Positions 35,035 to 46,369 are shown, numbered from the stretch's first letter. The stretch: DNA of 64,000 nucleotides from Prostheceraeus crozeri (GCA_907163375.1 CAJQUW010015581.1:1-64000); one strand, 5' to 3'. A program made the numbers and translations. Notes: a model not told the origin generated them from the sequence alone.

Positions 35035-36986
35035 ATGGCAACGGCGTTAGATGAAACACACGAAAAACTACGGAAGAGAGTATGCATCGTTTGTTACCGG
35101 AAAGCGTCGAGAAATCTTTCTGCTAAAGAAATTTCTATCGTACAAGAACATTTAATTGAACACTTTGACATAGACAATCCTGATTTTCCCAGTGGCGTTT
35201 GTGGAGGTTATCACATGCTATTACTGAAGAAAGGTAAAGGGGACAGTGTTGACTTTTTTCTACCAGATGACTACGATCCGCGACGTCAGACAAACACTTG
35301 ATCCTGCAAGAAATGTGAGTGTAGAATTTGCTCTGTTGCACTGATGAGCCTACAAGATGCAGTTAAATTGAAACGGAAATCAGGCCGACCTCAAACAAAT
35401 GTGATTCCACCTGTAGAACATTTCAAAATACGTGGACGTTGTTTTGCAAAGATCTATAGAGGAAGTAACCATTCAGTTGAAATGTGCTCTTCTAGACGGG
35501 CAAGAGTTTGCAACGTTGAATCTTTGTTGGATTCCTCTTCAAAGCAAACTAAACAGCGAGTTGCAAGTAGAACCATCAACAAATCCACGCTGGGAAACTG
35601 CGATCGAAGAATCCCGCCGAAGAGAAAAAGCCTAGAAAGTCCTATTATTCAGGCAAATACTTTTACAAAAATTCAACAAAGACTTTATTTAAGTACTCGA
35701 GAAGTAAACAAGCTATCACAAGATCTACGAAATTCTAACCCCGGAATTGTAGAACGTCGTCTTAGAGACAAACTATTTGAACTGAATCATTCATTGGATG
35801 GATTCTTTGACCTTCGATTACTGCCATTCAAGATCCAAAAATCTGACGACGATTCAAAAGAAGAATGGGCAGTTGTTTGTCGTGATTTGAACGTTTTCGT
35901 CGATTTTGTTCTTCGAGAAAGAGGTATTGACAATGACTCTGCTTTGATAAAGATCGGCATCGATGCGGAGGTGGTTTTATAAAATGTTGTCTTTCCATCT
36001 TCGATCCGTCAGATGATGCAACAGCAGGCACATCAAGGCGTTCGGAATTCAAAGACTCAGGAGTCAAACGTTGCTTCATTATAGGCATCGTTCCTGAAGT
36101 ACCCGAGAACTACTACAATCTGAAACAGTTGTGGATCAATGTCGGCATTCATTTGCTCAACCGGAAATTTACGATTGCCAGTGACCTAAAATTGTGCAAT
36201 ATTTTGCTCGGTCTGATGTCACATAGCAGTGTGCATCCATGCTCATGGTGCGATATCAAAAAAGATCGACTCGATTGCAAAGAAAATCAGAGAACTCTCG
36301 GTACTTTGAGGAAACTGTTTTGGAATTACTATGACGATGGCGCAGTGAAAGAAAAGGCAAAATATCACGGTAACGTCGTTCATCCTCCAATGTTTTGTGG
36401 TAAATCCTATATCACCACAGTTATTTCTCTCGTTCCCCCACCTGAGCTACATTTGCTTACAGGACAGGCAAATACCATATTCTCGGCTTTGCGAAAACTT
36501 TGGCCACAGGCTGACGAGTGGTTGCTACGCTGTGGTATCCAAAGAGAAGGCCTGCATGGAGGAAGTTTCACCGGGAATGCCAGCAGGAAGTTGTTGGCGA
36601 ATGTTGATGTTCTAGAGCAAATGGCTCCGAATAATCAGATTGTATTTGTTGAGGCATTCAGGCGTTTCAAAGACGTCATCGACTCATGCTATGGAAGTAC
36701 CTTGGATGCTGACTATGCCACAAAAATCGAATTATTCAAGATATCTTATCAAAAATTGAAGATCCCAATCACACCGAAGATCCATGCCGTGATTTTTTAC
36801 ATTTCTGAGTTCTGCTCCTTCAATGGCAACAAAGGTCTTGGGCCATGGAGCGAGCAGACTTCAGAATCCGTCCATTATGATTTTCAGCGTGTGTGGGACA
36901 ACTACAAAATCCGCAGCACTGAGAACAATAATTATGGCAAACAATTGTTGTCTGCTGTATGCAGATACAATAGCTTGCATTTATGA
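35035..36986 (+). pseudogene. RAG1-like transposase, nearly intact
   Basis: Start MATALDETHEKLRKR at 35035; about 650 residues. N-terminus: CIVC (17-20), GVCGGYH (54-60), VDFFLPDDYDP, SCKKCECRIC (90-99), then KRKSGRPQ. This order resembles the RAG1 N-terminal zinc region (CRIC..., FCHNCW, SCDIC, LKRK). Core: IGID-GGGGF (Asp ~310, like RAG1 D600), ASDLKL (Asp ~384, like D708), HPCSWC (~403 and 406, like C727/C730), GNASRKLL (RAG1 GNFARKLM), KIH (~584, like H937) and GLGPWSEQTSES (Glu ~611, like E962). D708-C727 and D384-C403 are both 19 apart. Defects: TGA at 35299, one missing base at ~35965 just after the first Asp, and tyrosine where H942 is expected (~589) and where a fourth Cys is expected (59). 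The inference of relationship is from memory of RAG1, not a search. Confidence 0.8.
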
Positions 36987-37250
36987 ATTTTCTAATTATG
37001 AATGAAGTTCGTTTTAGCACCTGGTAGTGTGGCTTGGTAGAATTAACTTGTTGATCTTGTTATTGAAACATGTCTTCTCTGAGCAAAATTTGGATAAAAA
37101 AGTCTTTTCTCTCATCCTGTAATATGATTTGATACTCGAATACTGAATGGTCAGTACTTCTTCCGATAGATAATGCAAATGTAACATGCTTCATGCATCG
37201 TGTACGGCTATAGCGAAATCTTTCATTGCATGAAAATACAGACTCAAAAA

Positions 37251-37603
37251 TATTTTCTATTTTTGCAAAATAGTGGTAAAACTTAGACGTATTACTCATA
37301 AAATAGATATGTCACCTATGCAGACAGTACTTGACAATTCCTTCAAGTATTTTATGGATGCATTACAACAATATATAGTGTTATGACGGCTACCTTGTCT
37401 CGGAAATGCGTTGAGTTGAAAAAAAGAGGACACACATAACGAAAATAGCCGCCATTTTGAAAATTGGCCATTTAAAAAAATCTGAGCATTAAAAAATTTT
37501 CCTTTTTGCGATTATACACTTCAAATGGGTCATGGATCATAAAAAAACAGGTTTGGCCGATGGTATATTTTTTGAGTCTGAATGTTGAAATGGGGACACC
37601 GTG
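37251..37603 (-). repeat. Right terminal inverted repeat of RAG1-like element
   Basis: Reverse copy of 33937-34291. Its outermost bases read CACCGTG on the plus strand. Confidence 0.92.
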
Positions 37604-38454
37604 GTACGGTGTGTTGCAATATTGACATTTGTACCATCCATTACCACCTACAGGAGTTAAGAATTCCAGGCATCGACCTCTCCCTCAAGAGCTTTGTGCA
37701 ACTCAGATGTAGAAGAATGTCCAAGAAATTCAGAATTCAGGTATCTTGTCATTCATCGCCCTGTCTTCAATCCAATACCTACCGAGAACATCCATTTGTC
37801 CGCGATGCATCTACATGAGTCACGCAGCACTTCAGACCGTGTCATCTGAGTCCTAATCAGCCATGCACTGCATATGAACGCGCAAGGCGTGGGAGTACTG
37901 AAACTGCGGAATAATCTCCAGAATCAACTCGCCCATTGAGACAGATGAAGACCGATCTACCTCAAGCTCACATCAATGGCATGAGTCAGATGAGAAAGCG
38001 AAGCACCTGTCCTAATGCCGGGGATCCAGACTTCCTCGGCTGAGTATGCATATTCCGTCCGGACATTTTCAAACCAGCTTTCCTCATCCAACAGAGTGGA
38101 TCGGGACGCAGCTTCAGAGAAAAGCGCAGCAGGAAATTAAGAAAGCACGTGAAAGCAACTGGCCTTCTCAGTACAAATTACTGAAATTTAATTAAGCAGA
38201 CGCACAATGTCTCAAAATTAAGATTATAAATGCTTGACCATACTTTTCTGGCGAATTAGGACTTATTGATCAAATCTTCAAACGATATGAAAAGTGATGT
38301 TTATGTCAAAAAGATGGAAAATATGGAATCTCTACTTTTTCTGTTTATAGTAAGCCATTTTATAAATGTTGTTATCGGTCATAAATTTATCTCATCTTTA
38401 CTGCTCCCAATTTCAAAATTCCCTGATTTTTCCCGCGCTATACACCCTGTATTA

Positions 38455-40563
38455 CCCTTTTTGCAACTACAGCACTATACCAACGGCATGCACATACGAG
38501 CATTTTACAGGCTAGTGCACATCACTCTTAGGCACTGTTTTTAAAAAATGCATGTAGTCTGCTGCTTGCAGCTGTAATATATTGTTCTTGCTCAACTGTT
38601 TAACTGTTATTTTGTATCACTAAATTACGAAACTCACTTTTGTTGGAATATCACAACTTTTAGCACATAAGAAACGGACTATATTGGTGAGACAATTTTG
38701 TAAATAATCAACTATATACCCTCACAAAGCCTACAGCTAAACAACTAACAGAGGGACTGAGTAAATACTTAGTAGTGACACTAGTTAAAACTATCTAAAA
38801 ACAAAATCAAGGTACAATCAGGATCGTCTTATTAATATGAAAAGTAAACATGGACAGCTTGAAATTATACAATTTAAAATCATAGCTAGCAGTTCGCACA
38901 CAACCATCTTTGAGGGAAAATCAAGTATCGAAAATAATGAAAAGGAATAGACACTCAGTCGCTCACATAACTTTTCTCTTTGTTAACAAGATTTATAAAT
39001 ACTTCTAAACGTCTTACGTCATTGACCAGATGGTTTCCTTAATCAAGTTGAGTTTATTTTCTCCCTCATTATCTCGTCGTCATTAAATATGTGACTAAAA
39101 TGCTTCCCTAATTACGATTTTGCCCACATCGAGTTTTAGCACCTATGGTTCTTTCTATTTTCTCAATGTATTCAAATTGTTTCGCTCACCAATCTCACTC
39201 TGTGCATTCATTGAGATAAACCACGCTACATTGCTTTACTAGTGCTTGTTTTTTCTCAAATGGTCACTCAACTATCTTTACGCACTAGCAAGAATCTTTG
39301 ACAACTTGCAGCAATAAATTCACAGAATGCGATTGGAATAATGTGAGTGAAGTTTCAATACTTCGACTTATTTATCCAATATTTTTCCAGATTTCCCTGA
39401 CTTTTTCCAGACTTCCTAAACATTTTCTTAAAAATAATACTTTTCCCGACTTTCCAGACCCGCGGGAACCCTGGCTGAAAATCTTAGTAATTGAAGGAGT
39501 TATCATGGTGATCGTGCAACACTGAGTTAGAAATTTGCTGACTTTTTAATGACACACAAGGTCCATTATGTGGTAGGCCTATATACAGGGATGAGAACGT
39601 GGTGTCACAAAAAATCTGGAAGATTTCTTCTAGGGGGCCCATACGTCACTTTTTCTGTTCCCATACGTATGCGTCACTATAGGCCATATGATGCAACTAC
39701 AATGCATTGAGGCCACATAATAATAAATTACAGCTCAACCATATTGAGGCAAAGTACAGCAGACAAAACCTCCAGCCGTTTGGGAGTACAGCTAGTAGAA
39801 TTTTATGGTTTTAAAGCGCCGAAGGCGAAACCTCCTGGAATGTTTAAAACATTTTCTCAGCAATTATACCAAGCAGGAATTACAACTTTTCTGAGCCTGA
39901 TGTTATTTCAATATGTCACATGAGTGAGGGTCTTGTGAATCAAAATTTCTTGACGTGTATGAGTTTGACAATGTGCGAGTAATAATAGACCTAGCACGTA
40001 TATCCCATACATAGTAGATCAAATAGAATTGTTTACTTCACAATGTGCGGTTTCCTTCTTGAATGCATGTACCTACACTATATGTAGTTTTTATAAAATT
40101 AATCGCCATTTATGCCAATGATGCATTAAAACAAAGAAGACGAATACCAGTATAAACATAATTTCTTGAATATAATGCAATAATGTGCTCATATTGTCAT
40201 ATGCAAAATGACCAAAACTTTCTTTGCAAATGTTTGCAAAGAAATGGTGAAGTACGGTCCGTAATCAATTTTGAGTTTTATTTGTAATCTTCAAGCCTAT
40301 TTTTAGTTGTAAACATTATCTTTTTTTCAAGCATGGTAGGAGGACCTGATATTCATTAAATCATGATTTAACAAAGAAAGTATAAAAATAAATCTGTATA
40401 GATTAAACCACCCAGAAAAATAAAACACTAATCCGAACAAGATAGTCACAAAATATCGGGTATTTGTAGAAAGTACTAGACACATTACTGATTATCGAGT
40501 GATAGGTCTTCATAAAGAAATACATAATTACTGCTGATTGATGACATAAAACGTCGTGAAAAA
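38455..40563. other. Spacer with hAT-end-like words
   Basis: Around 39385-39473 the sequence has TTCCCTGACTTTTTCCAG, TTTTCCCGACTTTCCAG and CCCGCGGGAACCCTG, the right end discussed for the 28341-39473 element. CAGGGATGAGAACG at 39597 looks like another element start without a partner. No gene seen. Confidence 0.4.
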
Positions 40564-41400
40564 TCATCTTATGTCACTTTGAAGCTTCACCTTCTTCGAA
40601 CAAGGTTGTGGGGCAGCTTCCTTGCGGACAGCATCGGTAGGGTCACCGTCAATATAATCATCTAAAGAAGTTGGTGGATCATTTTCTTGAATACGCGGAA
40701 TTCGAGCCAGGTTATGTAAACGACGACGACGATTTACCAAACCAGGAATCATATCTTCCAAAGCTTTTCTCTGCTGTCTCTCCATATTTCGATTTTCTCT
40801 TCCTATTTCAGTCAGGTGTGCAGCCGCTCTGGCAACTAGCCGATTTGCCCGCTGTTCATTAAAGCATTTTCCAGGCAGACTGCATACAACTTAAGAGATG
40901 ATTTAAAACGGGTTCCGTCCTCTGATTCGGAGGAAGTTGTGAAACGGAAGACCCGTAGACTTTGTTCCGATATTGTGTACTCAATATTGCACTCAGTGTA
41001 CGGACACTCATCGATGATCTGAATTCTGCGGCAGTCATACTCATGAGGGTAAAAGCCCTCTTCACCTTCGGTCCATTAAAACACGTTATCACTGCCTTCA
41101 TGTTTGCGCATAGATTCGGATAGCGACCCAAATTCTCATTTTTTCCCAGTGTTCATCAATTCCGATTTCATCAGATGGTGGAAGAGCGTCATCCGATGAA
41201 TTTTGCCGAGTCTCTTGCCGAGTTCACATTGTCATTTCCAGTAACAGGGAAATCTTTGATCAGACTCGATAGCTGCTGAACACACAGTTCTGTCCCAAGA
41301 TTTTCCAGGTCCAATCCTGCGAACGACTGCTACAGATTGTTGTTGAGAGGTAACTTTTCATTTAGGTGCACTGGCGTTTTGACTAGTCCAGAAATGGCTA
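40564..41400 (-). pseudogene. hAT-like transposase C-terminal relic
   Basis: A minus-strand piece at 41131-40859 reads GRYPNLCANMKAVITCFNGP, then VKRAFTLMSMTAAEFRSSMS and LSAILSTQYRNKVYG. It fits the C-terminal dimerisation region of hAT transposases (YPNL..., a small-residue turn, R.FS-like text, then an R-rich helix). A stop follows KML at 40859. A second piece (40785-40564) continues with RQQRKALEDMIPGLVNRRRR and a basic tail ending KKVKLQSDIR. Scattered upstream fragments reach about 41400 in other frames. The N-terminal and catalytic parts are missing, and no ends were found. Confidence 0.5.
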
Positions 41401-42670
41401 ATTTTCCATTTTGATGTGTTCCAAATGTAGGTGCACGAAAAACACAACAGATGCTTCTCGAGAGAATTTTCAAAATAGTTTACATCACATGTTGACAGAA
41501 CAATAATATACAGTTAAACTGAACTATCAATTCATCAACGAATATCAAATTTCCAAAATGAAAGTTCTATGATGAAAGGATCGATACGGGGTGTTTCAGT
41601 CATGTTTGAGTAATTTCACTATACTATTGGTAAATTGTTACCCATACTACCTGTTTCAATTGTTCTATGTCAGTCAGATAAAAGCTATTAAATTGCCTTA
41701 GCTACTGGTGTAAGGTAACGCAGTAGTATCTGCCGCCTCTACCTTCTATTTCTATGTTTATACATTATTATGCTTGAGTTTTTTGAGTTCCTTTGAATTA
41801 TGCAGAATAGATTCACTTGCCGGAAGATGATTGTCAGGTGCTGATCAAAATATGTCACAAAGCAGGCTATAAATAAGATTAAATTTTGAATATCAAACAA
41901 AACTTGGCTCTTCCCAACTCAACATAATTCGGCCAAACCAAGACACAGCATTAACGTCTTTTGCTGTATATCTAAAGAGAATGAACAGTCAGTGTGGACT
42001 ACTGAAGAAGGTGCGGGCTCGTCTCCACCGCGAACTTCTGTTCGATTACTGCGCCGGGCGAGTACGGTCGGGGATTCAAGGGTGTTGGTGTCTTATATTG
42101 ACTTAGTAGTTGTCATTCTATTAGATATTCAATGTAGGTACTGTGACAGACCATTGTTGTAAAACTCAAGTTGTATTAACCCTGACGTTTCCGAGTTTGG
42201 GTTTAAAAGAATGCTGGTGTTATCAGCTCTAAGAATATGCAAGTTTTATCAAGATCGGCCCATCTGTTCAATGGGAAACTTCAGTTTTGTATTATTGCCA
42301 TACTTAGTCATTTGGTGAGTCATCATTTCCCTCGGTTGAGGTCATGAAGATTTCGAATCTCTGTTCCACACACGAAGGTTTGTCTCCAGTCCACCTGTTC
42401 ACAAACAATAGCATTCTTCACGCCACAGTTGCTGACTCCGACAAATGGATCGACAACCGTTAGCATTTCATTCAGTGATGAGGAAGACGGGGCCGATATG
42501 AAATGATCTGCTATGATCACATGAAGCAACAAACTCCCAATCACTATTCACTAATTACTTCATTTTATTAGGCAAACCACATTGTTCCCTAGACCAAGTG
42601 TCTCCGCTGACCAAGTGAACAAGTTTAGTAATCAATTGATTATTAGACAATGATTAAATTTTATGAGAAT
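41401..42670. other. Spacer, no gene seen
   Basis: Short frames only. Nothing recognised. Confidence 0.4.
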
Positions 42671-42682
42671 AAAAAGAAGATA

Positions 42683-43329
42683 TCAAAATTCTCTCTGAGC
42701 AGCATTATTGTTAATTTTAAAGAGTTAAGACAAATTCGTCTATGTAGCCGAGGCTGCTTGGTTGATAACTCGATGAGTTAGGCCTAATTTAATACTTATA
42801 TTTCGGCTGTCACAGCCCTTTTCAAAGTATAGAGTAGAAAAGATTTACAAATGGAGTACAAAGCTATATAAAAATGTTTTCAAAAATCAAAATGTCATGT
42901 ATATACCACTGTACAGATATCTTGTCCTTCATCACGCCTGTTCAGGTCAGGTTGGGCTGTCTTGATTATGAGTGCCTCTTTGAGACGAAGATCACAAGCT
43001 CATCTGTCATGGCAGCCTCAGCATAGAAATTGTGTCACATGCTAAAGACGCAGTAGATCTTCGTCTCAAAGAGGCACTCATAATCAAGACAGCCCAACCT
43101 GACCTAAACAGGCGTGATGAAGGACAAGATATCTGTACAGTGGTATATACATGACATTTTGATTTTTGAAAACATTTTTATATAGTTTGTACTCAATTTG
43201 TAAATCTTTTCTACTCTATACTTTGAAAAGGGCTGTGACAGCCGAAATATAAGTATTAAATTAGGCCTAACTCATCGAGTTATCAACCAAGAAGCCTCGG
43301 CTAAATAGATGAATTTGTCTTAACTCTTT
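42683..43329 (+). mobile_element. Penelope-like element, inverted structure, 12-bp TSD
   Basis: The 12-bp repeat AAAAAGAAGATA flanks the unit (42671-42682 and 43330-43341). Two arms of about 275 bp (42715-42993 and 43056-43334) are inverted copies of high identity around a 62-bp spacer; the right arm slightly overlaps the duplication, so the border is approximate. From about 43010 the plus strand reads SLSIEIVSHAKDAVDLRLKE, then ALIIKTAQPDLNRRDEGQ and a stop at about 43152. This is the C-terminal end of a Penelope GIY-YIG endonuclease. Downstream TTTGAAAAGGGCTGTGACAG with CCGAAAT is a worn hammerhead-like core. The copy is therefore a 5'-truncated element joined to an inverted copy of its own 3' part, an arrangement known for this class. 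Confidence 0.75.
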
Positions 43330-43341
43330 AAAAAGAAGATA

Positions 43342-44213
43342 AATAAGCTTTTCGGGTTGTGCAACGATTTAGGAAACGGACTGTACATTGACAGGTGGGA
43401 AAACTCTACATAGACTTCCCAGTTAATGCAGTCATACAACAAATCATAAATGAAACGCATGCTATTTATTTTGATTTTTTCAATATTACTACTCGACTTT
43501 TCTACTACAGTATTGCATCACATGACTGTCTACATGCCAGGGTTTCGGAGCCGGAGCAAACAGAAAATACCACGACCACCGCTCAGGCTTGAAACTTAAT
43601 GTGTATTTGAATTCAGTCACTTTGCGAGAAAAGTGATATTTGATAGTGTAGCTGAAACGAATGCAAGTGTCATCGTTGCAGGTAATTGCTATAGACCTCC
43701 AAAAATTGCTTGGCCTTCATCTCCTCGCAATACATAACACTGCGAATATTTTATCTGGATTTTAAAGGAGATCGCGGACTTCCTTCAGTATTATGCTTCA
43801 GCCGAAAACTCAAGTGTCGGGCGAAAGCACATGGCGAGCAACATGCACATGCATTCTCGCCTTAAATTTGGTGCACTTATTATTAAAGGATATTTTGGTT
43901 CTTACTATAATTCTTCCCTTGAAATGCATAGTTATTTTATCAGTACTTCATTTTCAAAAAATACGAAACTAGAAGTATTCAAATACTCCTACAAATGTGC
44001 TTTTAATAAAAAAAGACTTTTGGTGCAATTAGAAAACCCAATAGTTGCACCTGATCGATGAATATTTAAGGCTTGACAGCTAAGTGGTTGAATCATATCG
44101 AGGTGCCTGGCTACAATTTGATCAATTTAATTGTGTTTGACGACAAAAAAAGAACGATGTTATAATAATGTCATTATTTTCCGAAAACCTTGGTCTGCTT
44201 TGCCAGTGGATTT
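43342..44213. other. Spacer, no gene seen
   Basis: Short frames without motifs. Confidence 0.4.
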
Positions 44214-44221
44214 ATATGTGC

Positions 44222-45922
44222 CAGGGTTGGTCAAAAACCCACTGGGTAATGGGATTTTAAGGTGGGTTTTTGGATTGTTTGGGATTTTTGGTCCATGACG
44301 GAACTAGATTTCTGTGGATTTCTCGACACTAATTTTGAGGTATATTATTTTGCCAACAGAGTGCTCAAATGTCGCTGGTTATTGATTAAAAATGATATTA
44401 TAATGTGAGAAAATGCATTGGTGTATTTGATGAACAGTAGTTTTCTCATACACATGAAATAAAGCATGGATCACTGAAATAAAGTATGTAACGGTAAGGG
44501 CGGCAAGCCGGCAACCTAATACGTTTCTGCTTCGCAATGTAGGATATTCCAGGGGACCAGGCGACCGGACCGCACACTGCGTGAGAAAAAGTGTCACGAG
44601 GCTTTGGTTTAAAGAATCAGAAATACTAAGCCAGAATCATCATTGACTTGACATTTTCATGAAAATAAGATTAGAGTTATAAGGCTTAAGCGCAGTCCGA
44701 GTTTTAACCTGTAATTTAGGCGTGTGAGAAGTCAGGGGAACCAACCAGTCAGCGGCAACTTTTATGTTAGGGCTAATTCATGCATCTAGCCATGAAAAGT
44801 CACACCTCGAATGCGAATTTAAGCTACGTTTTTAGAACGTTCTTTTGATTTTCATTGTCAATCAACGTTAACAAAAAGGAATTCAAAGTCGGATTATTGA
44901 TCAATTCATACACCCTTTAACCGACTTAAGATGGAAAATATGAACAGTGAGACATCTCACATCGGTTAGAATTAGTTCTATCAAATAATGTTTTGAAACT
45001 GAAACTTAGAATAACATGGTTCCTCTGATTTCTCTCACATATAGTCAGTCGAGACGCATTGGAATACGAGTTTCTTGTTTTCGTTTTGTTTTTTAGAAAC
45101 CATTGTTTTTCAACAAAATAATCTTATCTTTTTACTTTCTACTCATGTACATGACATGCAGGCAATATATTATATGACGCAATGAGCACACAACAGCAGT
45201 TAAGCAACATGTAGCTGCGTTGCACAACATTTACGCGAAATAGAAGGAATTTCGAGCGATGTGTATGATAAATAATCAGGCCCTCCTTTTAATAAACATT
45301 AATATGAATAATTACATGAATGATGATACAATAATTATAACTCATTATCTAACCTCATATCTAAATAGATCTACAGAATGCCCTCTTTACAATATCTCCT
45401 ACGCTTCCCTGAATATCGGGGTCATAAATTCTCAAATTGAAAGGTCGATTTATAACATACTTCCTTTATAGACTTAACTTATTATTATGGGTCAGGAGAT
45501 GCCTGACAAAGTGCCGCTCGCCCTTTCAGTAGTCTACCACGAAAAACACTCTCTAGTAGCGATGACCGGTTTCGTCGTTTATTGACTTTCTCAAATTACA
45601 TATGAACAAGAACAGCACAAATCGCACCCTGGACATCAGGGTCATCAATTCTCAAATTGAAAGGTCGACTTATAATATAGGCCTGCCTCTTTATAGTGAT
45701 AATAATAATAATAATGATAATATTAATAACTACAATAGCAACAATTATGACAATTGAATGCACGTATTATTATATTGATAACAATAACTCTTTATCTAAC
45801 ATCGTAGCAAAACATGGAATGTCAACTGCCTTTAAACACTTGCGTTTTCTTAAGTATCGGACCTCGGGGTCAAAAAATTCCCAAAAACCCAGAATTGGGT
45901 TCTTGGGTTTTTGCCAACCCTG
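44222..45922. mobile_element. Non-autonomous hAT element, 8-bp TSD ATATGTGC
   Basis: Ends read CAGGGTTGGTCAAAAACCCA (from 44222) and, inwards from 45922, CAGGGTTGGCAAAAACCCA, so they differ by one inserted base. The eight bases ATATGTGC are identical at 44214-44221 and 45923-45930, the standard hAT duplication. The interior (1.7 kb) has no transposase. It contains a ~60-bp direct repeat (AATTCTCAAATTGAAAGGTC at about 45429 and 45649) and a short TAA-type microsatellite at 45699-45735. It was moved by a transposase made elsewhere. The perfect duplication suggests a fairly recent insertion. Confidence 0.88.
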
Positions 45923-45930
45923 ATATGTGC

Positions 45931-46369
45931 CTTCTTGATTTTGTCTGAAGAGGCACCCGATAGACCTCGACAAATGTGAAGTTTCGTAGTAGTCATGTGA
46001 GGCATACATCATTATGCAAAAGTCTTATCTTCGGCCTCATGTTGACGGCCCTTCTATGTGTCGAAGGTTCTGGGCTAGGAGCCGGAGGCGTGGTATCTGG
46101 AACAGGAATCCCAACCCTTGCTACATACACCAATAACACCACAAACAGGGCAAAAATCCATTTGATTTTACCTGAACAGGCCTAGTTGTGGTAAAGCCAT
46201 AAATTTTGCTGAACTAAAATTTTCAATAAAGATGATCATAGAAAAATTTTTTTCGGGAAACCGAGTACAAAAGATGGTAATTATTATTACTCTTTTTAAC
46301 TAATTTCGGGCTCCTCTTAGGCCATCACCAGAAGTAGAGAAACAAACGATCAAGATGGAAGTAAATTTT
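45931..46369. other. Spacer before tandem array
   Basis: A plus-strand frame at 45976-46185 has a hydrophobic start but no support as a gene. Confidence 0.35.

Larger units (their letters stand above)
33937..37603 (+). mobile_element. RAG1-related (N-RAG-TP-like) transposon, complete ends
   Basis: A 3,667-bp DNA transposon. Both ends read CACGGTGTCCCCATTTCAAC inwards, and the inverted repeats are about 355 bp long with about four substitutions, so the copy is young. Flanks are GGACGG (33931-33936) and GTACGG (37604-37609), a likely 6-bp duplication with one change. It landed inside the hAT-like transposase just after its VVMDGTNVN-coding part. One gene of about 650 codons fills the right half. 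Published relatives with an N-terminal RAG1-like part were named N-RAG-TP in Aplysia and reported from sea urchin, lancelet and Hydra. The end CACGGTG differs by one base from the V(D)J heptamer CACAGTG. Confidence 0.85.
32470..38170 (-). pseudogene. Broken hAT-like transposase, in two blocks
   Basis: The first block, right of the insertion (38170-37604), contains RYLNSEFLGHSSTSELHKAL and VVMDGTNVN near 37620-37760, a conserved text of a hAT-related family. The second block (33936-32470) gives KYCATRWIENVAVAEVIIEL (about 33730), FLTSNNPMKFYLEMFDQRRN (about 32850; the visible text is IFLTSNNP), LERLVPNHSV and the end RNFDVSKKLILSS...SAARYREA. Stops and frame changes occur throughout, for example in place of residues at about 33790 and 33020, and 33120-33300 is foreign. 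The break between blocks is exactly the 33937-37603 element. Confidence 0.7.
31617..38449 (-). mobile_element. hAT-like element, TSD TATTA, split by RAG1-like element
   Basis: The ends read CAGGGTGTTTACCGC (from 31617) and, inwards from 38449, CAGGGTGTATAGCGC, 13 of 15 identical. Both are followed within 40 bp by an inverted GGGAAAAATCAGGGA word. The five flanking bases TATTA are identical on both sides (31612-31616 and 38450-38454), as in hAT groups with 5-bp duplications. Removing the inner element and one of its duplications leaves about 3.16 kb, a normal size. It carries a worn minus-strand transposase. The inner insertion and a tRNA-like segment came later. Confidence 0.75.
28341..39473. 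mobile_element. Possible outer hAT-like element enclosing a nest
   Basis: The left end reads CAGGGTACCCGCG at 28341, and the right end, read inwards from 39473, is CAGGGTTCCCGCG, with one mismatch in 13. The five bases outside each end are identical (GCTGA, 28336-28340 and 39474-39478). Five-base duplications and CAG-starting ends are known for hAT groups. Inside lie the third LINE and the hAT element at 31617-38449. The ends share nothing beyond the 13 bases and no transposase outside the inner hAT is attributable to it, so chance or two separate element ends remain possible. Confidence 0.35.

Noticed and set aside
33937-37603. Assigning the RAG1-like element to Kolobok or piggyBac
   Set aside because: Those families use TTAA targets, which are absent here, and their motifs do not fit the protein.
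45976-46185. Possible secreted peptide with a hydrophobic N-terminus
   Set aside because: The hydrophobic stretch is preceded by a charged segment, there is no splice or promoter support, and it sits in repeat-rich DNA.
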